From NCBI GenBank assembly GCA_003219675.1, contig QHPW01000190.1, positions 9,609-22,824 of the forward strand: 13,216 nt of DNA. The letters run 5' to 3'. The notes under the pieces were generated by a model, which made no database searches, was not told the DNA's origin, and saw only the letters and a list, made by a program, of their open reading frames with translations. A program made the translations under genes and the position numbers. Shown here in pieces: positions 1-8,575 of the stretch. Each line of letters starts with the position of its first letter. Position 1 is the first letter of the stretch. The stretch is from Verrucomicrobiota bacterium. GTDB lineage: Bacteria; Verrucomicrobiota; Verrucomicrobiia; Limisphaerales; AV2.

Positions 1-3000
1 TAGGTTCGGGGAATATCGGCGCCAAGCATACCCCCACGGCGGTGCCGATTGTGCATTGGGAAGTCAACCTCCTGGACGAACTGGGAATCCAGTCGAACAA
101 CGTCAACGGCGTTTCAATCACAGCGGGCCAGATCGAGATTAGCGACGCCAGTCATCCTTTGGCTGCGGGTTTGCCTGCCGGGGTGATCAAATTCTGCGAC
201 CCACCCGCGGCTTTGGCCGCCGCGGATGCGGCCATCAGCAGCGTAAACGTCGTGGCCCGCGAGGTGGGTGGGCCTCGAGCCTTCATCATAGGCGTGGAGA
301 AGGGGGCCGGCCTGAATCCGGCTCGTATTGCCTCAGCTCCCGCCCGCCGTGTTGCTTTTCCGATGAATGACGATGTGTTCAGGACTTTGACCGACGACGG
401 GCTTACTCTCTTTGATGCGGCGATCAATTGGGCCGCGGGGCCGACCAACGCGCCGGTTGGCGTGGCGCAAAGCCCGACGAATCTGACGGTGATTGAAAAT
501 CAGAGCGCGGCTTTCAGCGTGATCGTGACGGGCGCGCCGCCGTGGTCGTTCCAGTGGCAGCGCAGTGTTGGCGCCGGCGTCTTCACCAATATACCCGGAG
601 CCACTTCGAGGACGTTTACCTTGGCCCAGGTAAGGATTACCGATGACGGCGCGTCATTTCGCGTCCAGGTGGCCAACGCATTTGGCAACGCCACGAGCGG
701 CGCGGCAACCCTGACCGTGAACCGGGACACAACCGCGCCGACGATCGCGGACGCGCTCACTCGAGGGAATCCGAACGGCTTGTTTGTTGTCTTTAGCGAG
801 CAAGTCACTGCCATCACCGCTACCAATAAGAACAATTACACGATTAATAACGGTGTCACTGTGAACGGGGCGAGCCTGCAGGCGGATGGCCTCACCGTGT
901 TGCTGGCGACCACGCCCATCACCTCCGGCAGAGGTTACCTTCTGACCGTGAGCGGGGTCCAGGACACCGCGGCGATTCCGAACACGATAGCGCCGAATTC
1001 CCAGATCCAGTTCTTCCAGACCGATGGCGTGATTGAACGGCGGGTGTTTTTCGTGGCCGGCGGCACTGTCCCGGCCATAACCAATTCCGCGAAATTCACC
1101 AATAACCAGCCTGACCAGGTGACCTATCCCACTCTGTTCGAAGGCCCGATCAATTTCGCGAACGATTACGGGACTCAGTTCCGCGGCTACGTCACGCCGC
1201 CGGCTTCCGGCAACTATGTCTTTTTTATTTGTTCTGATGATTCCTCCGAATTGTACCTCAGCACGGATGAAAATCCGGCGAACAAGAAGTTGATCGCGAC
1301 CGAGACGGCCTGGTCGAACACGAGACAATGGATCGACACCGACCCTGGAAGCACCACCGATATTACGGCGAAGCGTTCGGATCAGTTTTTGGGAAGTCAA
1401 TGGCCGACTCCCAACGTGATTACGCTGACTGCGGGCAACCGTTATTACGTTGAAGCAATCCACGCGGAAGGAGGAGGGGGCGATAATATCGCCGTGACCT
1501 GGCAACTTCCGGGGGCCCTCGAGCCGGTCGATGGCGACTCGCCTATTCAAGCACGGTACCTTTCCGCCCTTGGCATCACGCCGGGACCGGTCGCCATCAC
1601 CACTCAGCCAGGCAGCCCGCCGGCGCAGGAGCCGGGCTCCGTCACCTTCACGGTTGGCGCCTCCGGATCACCGCCTTTCACCTACCAATGGTTCCGGGAC
1701 GGGACTGCGATTGCGGGAGCGACTGGCCAGAGCTACTCCATTGCGCTGGTCAGGGGCAGTGACAACGGGGCCAGGTTCAAGGTGACCGTGGCCAATGCGT
1801 TCAGCAGCGCGACCAGCAGCGAGACGACGCTGACGGTTATTCCGGACACGACGCCAGCGCGACCGGTCCAGATCACCTCGGTCGATGGCACGTTCGAAGT
1901 GATCACGATGACCTTCAATGAGTTGATGGACAAAGCTTCGACTGAGACGGCGCAGAACTACGTGTTTACGCCAGGCAACATCGTTGCCACGAATGTCACC
2001 CTGGACGCGACCCTCACGAATGTGACCATCAGGACGGGCAGCGCGTTGACTCCCAACGTCACGAACACGCTCACCCTGAATGGGGTCAAGGACCTGGCCG
2101 GCAACGCAGTCGTGCCCAACACTTCAATCCAGTTTGTCTTTAATCCGGTGACCTACTCCGCAAACATCCTGTTCGACGGGCCGATTGCCTACTATCGGTT
2201 CGAGGAGCCTTCGGCTTCAACCGTGGCAACGAACAGCGGGAGCACGGGCGGCAACGGCCTGTACATGAATGATTTTGGCGGCGGCGGTCCCGCCAAAGGA
2301 GATGCTGGTCCGCGTCCGCCGACTTTCGTCGGCTTCGACGCCAACAACCATGCGGGTTCGTTCGATGGTCAGGGCGACTGGGTGGATACGCAAAATCAGT
2401 TCCTTCAGGACCGTGCCGCGTTTACGCTGGAATGCTGGGTCGCGCCCTCCAACCGCGTTTCGGACCCCGCCACATTCGGCACTCGAATCGGCATCGTCGG
2501 ACAGAATGATGCCATCGAGTATGGATTCATCGACGCGAACACCATTCAGATCTGGACCCCCGCGGACAGCCTGAGCACGACCTATTCGTTTCCCGATAAC
2601 ACATGGCACCATGTGGCGACCATCGCCTCCGGAACTTCCATCCGGACCTATTACGACGGCGTGCTGCAAGGTTCGACCAGCGTGACGACGACGGACTACG
2701 GCGCTTCAACTTTTAACGTCAACATCGGTGGCGGTGGAGTCTTCGACGCTACGGGGAACTTCTTTACCGGGCAAATTGATGAGGTGGCCATCTTCGACAA
2801 GGCGATATCGGCTGCCCGCGTTGCCGCGCATTACACAGCGGGAAAGAGCGGCGGCGTGCTGGTGACGAGCGGGACGGTCACGGTTCCAGCAGGCATCACA
2901 TTGAGTGTATCGAGATCCGGTAACAATCTCAACATCTCCTGGACGCCCACCGGCGGCACGCTGCAGTCCGCAACCACGCTCAACGGCACTCCGATCCAAT

Positions 3001-3080
3001 GGAACAACGTTGGGACCGCCAACCCGGTTATGATCACTATCGGAAGCGGCAACAGCTTTTATCGAGTCAGCAACCCGTAA
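1..3080 (+). CDS. Large secreted multidomain protein (Ig-like, SbsA-like Ig, PA14, LamG), 5' end missing
   Basis: The reading frame is open from the first complete codon at position 3 and reads GSGNIGAKHTPTAVP before the GTG at 42. That GTG is therefore probably internal and the gene starts upstream of the window. Numbering from position 42, I see: residues 1-130, a module ending in a 'GLTLFDAAINWAAG' helix that I cannot name with certainty; 135-228, an Ig-like domain (FQWQR, GASFRVQVANAFG); 229-328, an SbsA-like Ig/Big_5 domain; 335-495, a PA14-type domain (FRGYVTPPASGNYVFFICSDD, YYVEAIHAEGGG); 512-601, a second Ig-like domain; 602-701, a second SbsA-like domain; 703-935, a LamG/concanavalin-like domain (YYRFEE, AFTLECWVAPS, WHHVA, GQIDEVAIFDKA). 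The last 65 residues (LQSATTLNG, SFYRVSNP) resemble a C-terminal domain common on exported Verrucomicrobia proteins. PA14 and LamG suggest binding of glycans or other extracellular ligands. No catalytic domain is visible. A terminator follows it. Confidence 0.9.
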   Translation, partial: GSGNIGAKHTPTAVPIVHWEVNLLDELGIQSNNVNGVSITAGQIEISDASHPLAAGLPAGVIKFCDPPAALAAADAAISSVNVVAREVGGPRAFIIGVEKGAGLNPARIASAPARRVAFPMNDDVFRTLTDDGLTLFDAAINWAAGPTNAPVGVAQSPTNLTVIENQSAAFSVIVTGAPPWSFQWQRSVGAGVFTNIPGATSRTFTLAQVRITDDGASFRVQVANAFGNATSGAATLTVNRDTTAPTIADALTRGNPNGLFVVFSEQVTAITATNKNNYTINNGVTVNGASLQADGLTVLLATTPITSGRGYLLTVSGVQDTAAIPNTIAPNSQIQFFQTDGVIERRVFFVAGGTVPAITNSAKFTNNQPDQVTYPTLFEGPINFANDYGTQFRGYVTPPASGNYVFFICSDDSSELYLSTDENPANKKLIATETAWSNTRQWIDTDPGSTTDITAKRSDQFLGSQWPTPNVITLTAGNRYYVEAIHAEGGGGDNIAVTWQLPGALEPVDGDSPIQARYLSALGITPGPVAITTQPGSPPAQEPGSVTFTVGASGSPPFTYQWFRDGTAIAGATGQSYSIALVRGSDNGARFKVTVANAFSSATSSETTLTVIPDTTPARPVQITSVDGTFEVITMTFNELMDKASTETAQNYVFTPGNIVATNVTLDATLTNVTIRTGSALTPNVTNTLTLNGVKDLAGNAVVPNTSIQFVFNPVTYSANILFDGPIAYYRFEEPSASTVATNSGSTGGNGLYMNDFGGGGPAKGDAGPRPPTFVGFDANNHAGSFDGQGDWVDTQNQFLQDRAAFTLECWVAPSNRVSDPATFGTRIGIVGQNDAIEYGFIDANTIQIWTPADSLSTTYSFPDNTWHHVATIASGTSIRTYYDGVLQGSTSVTTTDYGASTFNVNIGGGGVFDATGNFFTGQIDEVAIFDKAISAARVAAHYTAGKSGGVLVTSGTVTVPAGITLSVSRSGNNLNISWTPTGGTLQSATTLNGTPIQWNNVGTANPVMITIGSGNSFYRVSNP

Positions 3081-3100
3081 CCTGACCTTCACTCAGACAG

Positions 3101-3132
3101 AAAGACCGGACCTTCGTCCGGTCTTTTTTTTT
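3101..3132 (+). terminator. Rho-independent terminator
   Basis: A perfect 10-bp stem (AAAGACCGGA at 3101-3110 with TCCGGTCTTT at 3117-3126) closes a 6-nt CCTTCG loop. A run of nine T (3124-3132) begins in the 3' arm. It lies 20 bases after the stop codon of the multidomain gene and separates that gene from the FG-GAP genes downstream. Confidence 0.93.
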
Positions 3133-3173
3133 CACCGATCTTGAACTGATGCCGGAGGCAGCGCAGGCTGACG

Positions 3174-3309
3174 AGAGCAAAGCGCGAGATGAAAAAGAAT
3201 TCCTTCAGCATGGTCGGTATCGCCGTGACGGTCCTCCTCTGGGCACCTTCTGCTCGCGTGGCGGGGGCGGAGGAAGGGCAAAGAGCGAAGAGCCAAGAGC
3301 AAAGCGCGA
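3174..3309 (+). repeat. 14-bp direct repeat flanking the signal-peptide coding region
   Basis: AGAGCAAAGCGCGA occurs at 3174-3187, ending one base before the ATG of the next gene, and again at 3296-3309 within the heptanucleotide repeat tract. The two copies bracket exactly the segment that encodes the signal peptide. They could be chance copies of a purine-rich heptamer or the trace of a slippage or recombination event that supplied this 5' end. Confidence 0.5.
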
Positions 3310-5042
3310 AGTCACGGACGCTGTTTCACGCGCATCACGAAGAGCCCTTTGACGACTTTGAGCGTCAGCCGCTCCTGCCGAAGAAGCTCAGTCAATTGGG
3401 ACCGGGAATCGCCTGGGGGGACATTGACGGCGATGGGTTGGACGATCTCATTATCGCCAGCGGCAAGGGTGGACGACTGGCAGTCTTCCACAATGACGGT
3501 CATGGTGGTTTTCAACCATTGACCGGCGCGCCTTGGGATGCGGTTGTGACCCGCGATCAGACCGCGGTGCTGGCATGGCCAAAGAATGAAAAGCAGACCG
3601 TTTTGTTGGCTGGTTCGGCGAATTACGAGGATGGACTCGCGGTGGGAAGTTGTGTGCGGCAGTATGACCTGTCACGCAAAGCGATAGCCGACACTTTGCC
3701 CGCGCAGGATTCGAGCGTGGGGCCGCTGGCCTTGGCTGACATTGATGGCGCTGGAAATCTGGAGCTGTTCGTTGGCGGGCGCGTGATCCCGGCGCGGTAT
3801 CCCGAAGCGGCTTCTTCCCGAATTTGCCGCTACGACGGCGACCAGTTTCGACCGGACGCTGAGAATACAAAGGTCCTGGAAAAGATTGGCTTGGTCAGCG
3901 GAGCGGTTTGGAGTGATCTCAACGGGGACGGTTTTCCTGAACTGATTCTGGCGTGTGACTGGGGCCCGGTGCGAGTCTTTCGGAATCAGGCCGGCAAATT
4001 GCGTGAAGTGACGGCGGAATCAGGGTTGGACAAATTTACGGGCTGGTGGAACGGCGTTGCCACCGGCGATATTGACGGAGACGGCAGGCTGGATATCATC
4101 GCCGGCAATTGGGGTTTGAATAGTTCGTACCAGGCCACACCGGAACAGCCCGCGCGCCTTTTTTATGGCGATTTCTCCGAGCGGGGAACGGTTGACCTGA
4201 TCGAGGCCGAATATGATCCAAGCCAAAAAGCCGTTGCGCCGCGGCGGATGCGAAACGCGGTTTCTTTGGCTTTGCCGGATTTGCCAAGTCGTTTCCCGAC
4301 GCACAAGGCTTACAGCGAGGCGAGCCTGGCCGAAGTTTTAGGAACCCGGCAATCACGCGCTCATGAATTGCGAGCCAACACGCTTGCTTCGATGATCTTC
4401 CTGAATCGAGGCGATCGTTTTGAAGCGCGCCCGCTGCCGCTGGAGGCGCAACTGGCGCCCGCTTTCAGCGTGAACGTGGCGGACTTTGACGGGGACGGTC
4501 ATGAGGACGTCTTCCTGAGCCAAAACTTTTTCGCCAATCAGCCGGAAACTCCGCGCCTGGATGCCGGCGGCGGCTTGTTATTGTTGGGAGACGGTGCGGG
4601 GAATTTGAGGGCGGTCCCCGGTCAGGAATCGGGCATCAAAGTTTATGGAGAACAACGCGGAGCGGCCGTCTGCGATTACGACGGCGACGGGCGGCTGGAC
4701 CTGGCGGTGACGCAGAACGGGGCGGAGACGAAGTTGTATCACAATGTGGGAGGTCGGCCGGGATTGCGGGTAAGGTTGAAAGGGCCGGCGGGCAATCCCC
4801 AGGCCGTGGGAGCGCAACTCAGGTTGTTTTTCGGGCCGCGTCAAGGCCCGCTCAGGGAGCTCCATGCCGGATCGGGTTATTGGTCCCAAGACGCCGCGTT
4901 GCAGGTGCTGGGGACACCGGAACCACCGACGAAATTATGGGTTCGCTGGACAGGAGGCCGAACGACGGCAGTTCAATTGGCGGGTGACGAAAAAGAAATC
5001 GTTGTTGATTCCAGCGGAAAGGTCGCTCCTGACAGAAGATGA
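3189..5042 (+). CDS. Secreted FG-GAP/VCBS-repeat protein with UnbV-like C-terminus (stand-alone B module)
   Basis: A 617-residue protein. Residues 1-27 form a clear Sec signal peptide (MKKN, hydrophobic IAVTVLLW, likely cleavage after AGA). Next comes a polar linker (EEGQRAKSQEQSAKS) encoded by a heptanucleotide repeat. The motif FDDFERQPLL then opens a propeller with Ca-loop repeats: DIDGDGLDD near 78, DIDGAGNLE near 184 (weakened), DLNGDGFPE near 243, DIDGDGRLD near 295, DFDGDGHED near 433 and DYDGDGRLD near 496. Residues 525-600 resemble an ASPIC/UnbV end (RVRLKG, GAQLRLFFG, WVRWTGG). Its whole length after the linker matches the second half of the fusion protein that starts at 10042. It is probably exported; its ligand and role are unknown. 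No convincing Shine-Dalgarno is visible, and the ATG was chosen because it gives the signal peptide. Its proteins would normally be named VCBS repeat-containing or CRTAC1 family protein. Confidence 0.9.
   Translation: MKKNSFSMVGIAVTVLLWAPSARVAGAEEGQRAKSQEQSAKSRTLFHAHHEEPFDDFERQPLLPKKLSQLGPGIAWGDIDGDGLDDLIIASGKGGRLAVFHNDGHGGFQPLTGAPWDAVVTRDQTAVLAWPKNEKQTVLLAGSANYEDGLAVGSCVRQYDLSRKAIADTLPAQDSSVGPLALADIDGAGNLELFVGGRVIPARYPEAASSRICRYDGDQFRPDAENTKVLEKIGLVSGAVWSDLNGDGFPELILACDWGPVRVFRNQAGKLREVTAESGLDKFTGWWNGVATGDIDGDGRLDIIAGNWGLNSSYQATPEQPARLFYGDFSERGTVDLIEAEYDPSQKAVAPRRMRNAVSLALPDLPSRFPTHKAYSEASLAEVLGTRQSRAHELRANTLASMIFLNRGDRFEARPLPLEAQLAPAFSVNVADFDGDGHEDVFLSQNFFANQPETPRLDAGGGLLLLGDGAGNLRAVPGQESGIKVYGEQRGAAVCDYDGDGRLDLAVTQNGAETKLYHNVGGRPGLRVRLKGPAGNPQAVGAQLRLFFGPRQGPLRELHAGSGYWSQDAALQVLGTPEPPTKLWVRWTGGRTTAVQLAGDEKEIVVDSSGKVAPDRR
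3277..3311 (+). repeat. Heptanucleotide tandem repeat, five imperfect units (RGCAAAG-like)
   Basis: Units read GGCAAAG, AGCGAAG, AGCCAAG, AGCAAAG and CGCGAAG. They are translated in all three phases as GQRAKSQEQSAKS just after the signal peptide. The stretch 3261-3283, which enters the repeat, is identical over 23 bases to 11953-11975 in the fusion gene. Confidence 0.75.
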
Positions 5043-5251
5043 ACCGCACCCAGGACAGCCCCGCGTGGCACATGGCCTGTCAATCCCGGGGCAGGCTGCA
5101 AGACGAAAAACATGTTGACTTAAAGTGAACGCCAGTCTTTTTGCGTTTTTGGCAATTGCTATGGATGGATCGTGGCGTCACGGGTTGTCATTGAGCACCT
5201 CCGCCAGATCGGGGCGAGCAAGGCATTGGGTGTGATGTAGCGACGAAGGTG
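5043..5251. other. Intergenic region upstream of the A-module gene
   Basis: About 209 bases without a supportable gene. A TTGACT at 5115-5120 could be a -35 box, but the sequence about 17 bases downstream (around 5138) is a T-run rather than a good -10, so no promoter is called. A short stem (GCCTG 5075-5079, CAGGC 5092-5096) has a long loop and no T-tract, so it is not called a terminator. The gap is the largest between the FG-GAP genes, so a promoter for the downstream group is likely somewhere here. Confidence 0.4.
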
Positions 5252-7216
5252 ATGAAAGAAAGTTTTATCACACTCAGCGGCCTGGCGCTTGGCCTCTTTG
5301 AAGCTTATCAGAGTGAGGCCGCGCAGCTCCAATGGCGCGTGGAAGCCAACGTGAAATGGGCCGAATTGGAACTTCCGAAAGAAGGGAAAACCGGTTTTAC
5401 ACTATTGCCTCCCGACCGGACCGGAATCTATTTCACCAACAGTTTGGACGAACGCTCCAGCGCCGCCAACCGTGTCCTGGAAAATGGAAGCGGCGTGGCG
5501 GTCGGTGATTTCGATGGCGACGGCCGGCCGGACATCTTCCTGTGCAGCCTAACAGGCCGGAACGCGCTCTACCGGAATCTTGGCGGCTGGAAATTTGAGG
5601 AGGTGACCCTTAACCCCGGCCTGAACGCCACAAATTATGTTTGCCGCGGCGCTGTGTTCGCGGACATCAACGGCGATGGCTGGCTCGACTTATTGATTTC
5701 CACCCTGGGCCATGGCGTCCTCTGTTTTTTGAATGACGGCAAAGGAAAGTTTGCCGACTTCACTCAGGCGGCGGGGACTGCAACCGGCTTTGGCAGCACC
5801 ACGCTCGCGTTGGCGGACATCGACGGCAATGGATCGCTGGATTTGTATGTAGCCAACTACCGGACGGATGACATTCGTGACCGCGCCCGGGTCGAAGTGC
5901 AAAGGGTCAACGGCCGAATGGAGGTCGCTCCGTGGTTGCGAGACCGGGTGATACTTGGCGAAGAGGGACTCCTTGAATACGGCGAGCCTGACGTGCTCTA
6001 TCTCAACGACGGCAAAGGACATTTCAGCCCGGTTCCCTGGACCGGCGGAAGATTTCTGGATGAAACCGGGAAACCCCTGGCCGCGCAACCTTTGGACTGG
6101 GGATTGTCGGCCGCCTTCCGCGACATCGACGGCGACGGGTCTCCGGACATTTATGTTTGCAACGACTATTGGACGCCGGATCGGATTTGGATCAACGATG
6201 GAAAGGGGGTATTCCACACCATCGCGAGACTGGCGATACGCCATACGAGCGAGAACTCGATGGGGGTGGATTTCGCCGACGTGGACCGTGACGGGCAGGT
6301 GGATTTCCTTGTGCTGGACATGTTGAGTCGGAATCCCGGCTCGCGCAAACGGCAGGCGCCGGCGCAGACGAGGATGCCCGCAGTGCCGGGTGAAATCACC
6401 AACCGCCCGCAGGTCATGCGCAACACCTTGTTCCATAATCGAGGCGACGGCGGGTTCGAAGAGATCGCCGATTTCTGTGGCGTTTCAGCCTCGGAGTGGT
6501 CCTGGCAACCGGTGTTCGTTGATGTGGACCTGGACGGCTATGAGGACCTCATCATTTCAGCCGGACACACCCGGGATATTCAGGACCTGGATGCCACCTT
6601 GGAAATCAAATCCCGGCAGCATCCATGGCCGAAGAACATGGACCCCAAAGCTCATCAGGAAGCTTTTACGCGTGAAATGATGCAGCACGCCAGACTTTAT
6701 CCCGGTCTCGAGCAGCCGATTGTCGCCTTCCGCAACCTGGGAACTCTAAGATTCGAAGATGTGACTCGGATTTGGGGAACAAGCGCGCCGGGAGTTCATC
6801 AAGGCATCGCTTTTGGCGATTTTGACGGCGATGGGGACATGGATTTTGTGGTGAACAATCTGAACGGAGCATGCGGGGTTTATCGCAACGACAGCATCGC
6901 CGCGCGCGTGGCGGTGCGTTTGAAAGGGCTTGCGCTCAACACGCAGGGTATCGGCGCGAAAATCAAACTGTTCGGCGGCGCAGTGCCGATGCAAAGCCAG
7001 GAAGTCGTCTGCGGCGGGAGATATTTGGCAGGCTCGGATCCGCTGCTGGTTTTTGCGGCGGGCCAGACGAAAGGGAGGATGACCATCGAAGTGAAGTGGC
7101 GTAGCGGGAAAGTCAGCGCGATTTCGGACGTGAAACCGAATCGCATTTACGAAATTGATGAAAGCCTCGCGGACCAGAGCCGAGGCGCCGGGCGCAGCCT
7201 GGTCCGAGGGGGATGA
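5252..7216 (+). CDS. CRTAC1-like FG-GAP repeat protein with C-terminal ASPIC/UnbV domain (stand-alone A module)
   Basis: About 654 residues. The GTG at 5249 directly precedes ATG at 5252; I chose the ATG, but either is possible, and the GAAGG at 5245-5249 is too close to be a good ribosome site. The N-terminus (ESFITLSGLALGLFEAY) is a weak signal peptide. After TGIYFTNSLDE come Ca-loop repeats: DFDGDGRPD near 86, DINGDGWLD near 138, DIDGNGSLD near 190, DIDGDGSPD near 292, DVDRDGQVD near 344, DVDLDGYED near 425 and DFDGDGDMD near 525. The ASPIC/UnbV domain is at about 552-637 (RVAVRLKG, NTQGIGAKI, GGRYLAGSD, VKWRSGK, NRIYEID). Most of the chain matches the first half of the protein starting at 10042, including the motifs LDMLSR, SEWSW and VVNNLNG. 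It is probably exported with an integrin-like beta-propeller; its ligand is unknown. A B-module-like remnant follows its stop codon in the same frame. Confidence 0.9.
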   Translation: MKESFITLSGLALGLFEAYQSEAAQLQWRVEANVKWAELELPKEGKTGFTLLPPDRTGIYFTNSLDERSSAANRVLENGSGVAVGDFDGDGRPDIFLCSLTGRNALYRNLGGWKFEEVTLNPGLNATNYVCRGAVFADINGDGWLDLLISTLGHGVLCFLNDGKGKFADFTQAAGTATGFGSTTLALADIDGNGSLDLYVANYRTDDIRDRARVEVQRVNGRMEVAPWLRDRVILGEEGLLEYGEPDVLYLNDGKGHFSPVPWTGGRFLDETGKPLAAQPLDWGLSAAFRDIDGDGSPDIYVCNDYWTPDRIWINDGKGVFHTIARLAIRHTSENSMGVDFADVDRDGQVDFLVLDMLSRNPGSRKRQAPAQTRMPAVPGEITNRPQVMRNTLFHNRGDGGFEEIADFCGVSASEWSWQPVFVDVDLDGYEDLIISAGHTRDIQDLDATLEIKSRQHPWPKNMDPKAHQEAFTREMMQHARLYPGLEQPIVAFRNLGTLRFEDVTRIWGTSAPGVHQGIAFGDFDGDGDMDFVVNNLNGACGVYRNDSIAARVAVRLKGLALNTQGIGAKIKLFGGAVPMQSQEVVCGGRYLAGSDPLLVFAAGQTKGRMTIEVKWRSGKVSAISDVKPNRIYEIDESLADQSRGAGRSLVRGG

Positions 7217-7304
7217 ATGGAGGCCATCGAAGAAGCGGCCGGTTGGTTCGGGCGCGCGCATCACAAGGTGGAATTTAACGACTTTGAATGGCAACCTGTT
7301 CAGG
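7217..7304 (+). pseudogene. In-frame remnant of a B module after the A-module gene
   Basis: Reading past the TGA at 7214-7216 in the same frame gives, at 7259-7297, HHKVEFNDFEWQP. This resembles HHEEPFDDFERQP in the protein starting at 3189 and HTHQEQEYNDFERQP at the A-B junction of the protein starting at 10042. At the DNA level, 7257-7296 matches 3331-3370 at 29 of 40 positions by hand alignment. The match stops where the next gene begins. I infer that the upstream gene was once an A+B fusion that lost its B half. Chance similarity is possible because the stretch is short. Confidence 0.55.
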
Positions 7305-8575
7305 ATGATGAAAGGTCCTTCGCCACGGAAACGGCCGGCTAGAAGAACCCGGTTCGCAGGCCCTCTGACTTTCCTGCTCGCGGCGGCCGCGGGCGGACTG
7401 GCGATAGCCCTTTGGACGGTCGGAAGGCCTGCAAACCTCCCGAAGCCCGGTCCTGCGATGCCCGATCAACGGGAGTCTTCGAAGATCACATTCGATAAGG
7501 TTTCTTTGGCGGAAGGCAAGAGCGCGGTTCGGACCGCCAACGTGCAGATCGTCGATTTAGACCGGGATGGTTTGAATGACATTCTGGTCTGCGACGCCGC
7601 CCGGAACGCCGTGATTTTGTATCGCCAGATTCCAGGGGGTCAATTTGAGGAGCGCGTTCTGGGAGACAACCTGAAATGTCCGGCGCACGCGACGGTTGTG
7701 GACCTGGACAAGGATGGCGATCTCGATGTCGTCGTCGCCGTCCTGGGCAGCATCTTTCCCTGGGACGAACTCGTCGGTAGAGTTGTGTTGCGGGTGATCT
7801 GGACGGCGACGGAGACATTGATCTGGCGGTGGCGGTTTTCGGCTATGCGCGCGGAGAAGTGTTGTGGCTGGAGAACCTCGGCAAAAAGGATGGCCGATGG
7901 CATTTTCTCGATCACCAATTGCTGGATCGCCCCGGCGCGATTCACGTGCCGATCGGTGATCTGGACGGGGACGGCGACCTGGACATCGCGGCGATCGTTT
8001 CGCAGGACGAAGAAGAACTTTGGGTGTTTGAAAATCTCGGCCATGGTCAGTTCAAACCCCGGCGGATTTACGCTTCGCCCAACTATGACGTGGGCAGCGC
8101 GGGACTCGTGATGTGTGATCTGGACAAGGATGGCAAAGCCGATTTGCTTCTTCCTCAAGGGGATAATCTGGAGGATCCCTACGCCTGGCCGCAGCCTTAT
8201 CATGGTTGTCTCTGGTTTCGAAATCTCGGCAACTGGAAGTTTGAATCCAAAAGGATTGCGACCTTCGGGGGCACCTATGCCGCGGCGGTGGGCGATATCG
8301 ACGGCGATGGGGACCTGGACGTGGTGCTGGTGAGCCTGTGTAACGACTGGAGCGACCCCACGCGGCCCAGCGTGGTGTGGCTGGAGAATGACGGACATCA
8401 GAATTTCAAAATGTGGCCGATCGATAGAACTCCGATCGGTTTGATCACGGTGGCTTGTGGCGACCTGAACAACGATGGCCGGGCCGATATCGTGGCCGGG
8501 AGCCTCATTTTGCCGCCCGTCACCGAGCGGCGTGTCCAACGCATCACGACCTGGGTGAGCAGGAAAGGCAAATGA
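7305..8575 (+). pseudogene. Membrane-anchored VCBS/FG-GAP repeat protein, frame-disrupted
   Basis: The likely start is the ATGATG at 7305; an earlier in-frame ATG at 7155 would overlap the upstream gene and encode no recognisable sequence. Residues 17-40 (FLLAAAAGGLAIALW) form a signal anchor. Propeller repeats follow: DLDRDGLND near 84 and DLDKDGDLD near 133. The frame is then lost between about 7781 and 7795. The same family continues one frame back (frame of 7829) with DLDGDGDID, DLDGDGDLD, DLDKDGKAD, DIDGDGDLD and DLNNDGRAD, ending at the TGA at 8573. Repeat spacing is 49-60 residues elsewhere but only about 31 across the break, so some 20-25 residues are missing rather than a single base. 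It therefore looks like a real deletion or an assembly error. Without the break it would be a protein of about 420-450 residues, with no UnbV domain, displayed outside the cytoplasmic membrane. The gene encoding the TPR protein is translationally coupled to its end. Confidence 0.8.
8572..8575 (+). other. ATGA stop/start overlap
   Basis: The ATG of the TPR gene (8572-8574) overlaps the TGA of the VCBS gene (8573-8575). This suggests translational coupling in one operon. If the frameshift in the VCBS gene is real, ribosomes that terminate early at 8111 would not reach this site, so TPR expression could be reduced unless the ATG initiates independently. Confidence 0.75.

Noticed and set aside
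654..1550. Minus-strand open frame of 298 codons
   Set aside because: It lies entirely opposite the Ig/SbsA/PA14 part of the first gene and has no protein-like features.
5075..5096. Hairpin after the B gene as a terminator
   Set aside because: The stem is only 5 bp, the loop is 12 bases, and no T-tract follows.
5115..5145. TTGACT as a sigma-70 promoter
   Set aside because: No acceptable -10 box at 16-18 bases. It remains possible but is not supported enough to call.
7155..7304. Upstream start (ATG 7155) for the VCBS gene
   Set aside because: The added 50 residues overlap the end of the A gene in another frame and look random. The ATGATG at 7305 leads directly into a basic N-region and membrane anchor.
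7775..7800. Programmed ribosomal frameshift in the VCBS gene
   Set aside because: I see no slippery heptamer or following stem. The short spacing between Ca-loops indicates missing sequence, which a programmed shift would not explain.
8455..8571. Upstream start for the TPR gene
   Set aside because: It would overlap the VCBS gene by about 120 bases with non-protein-like sequence. The ATG at 8572 gives an anchor and a typical ATGA overlap.
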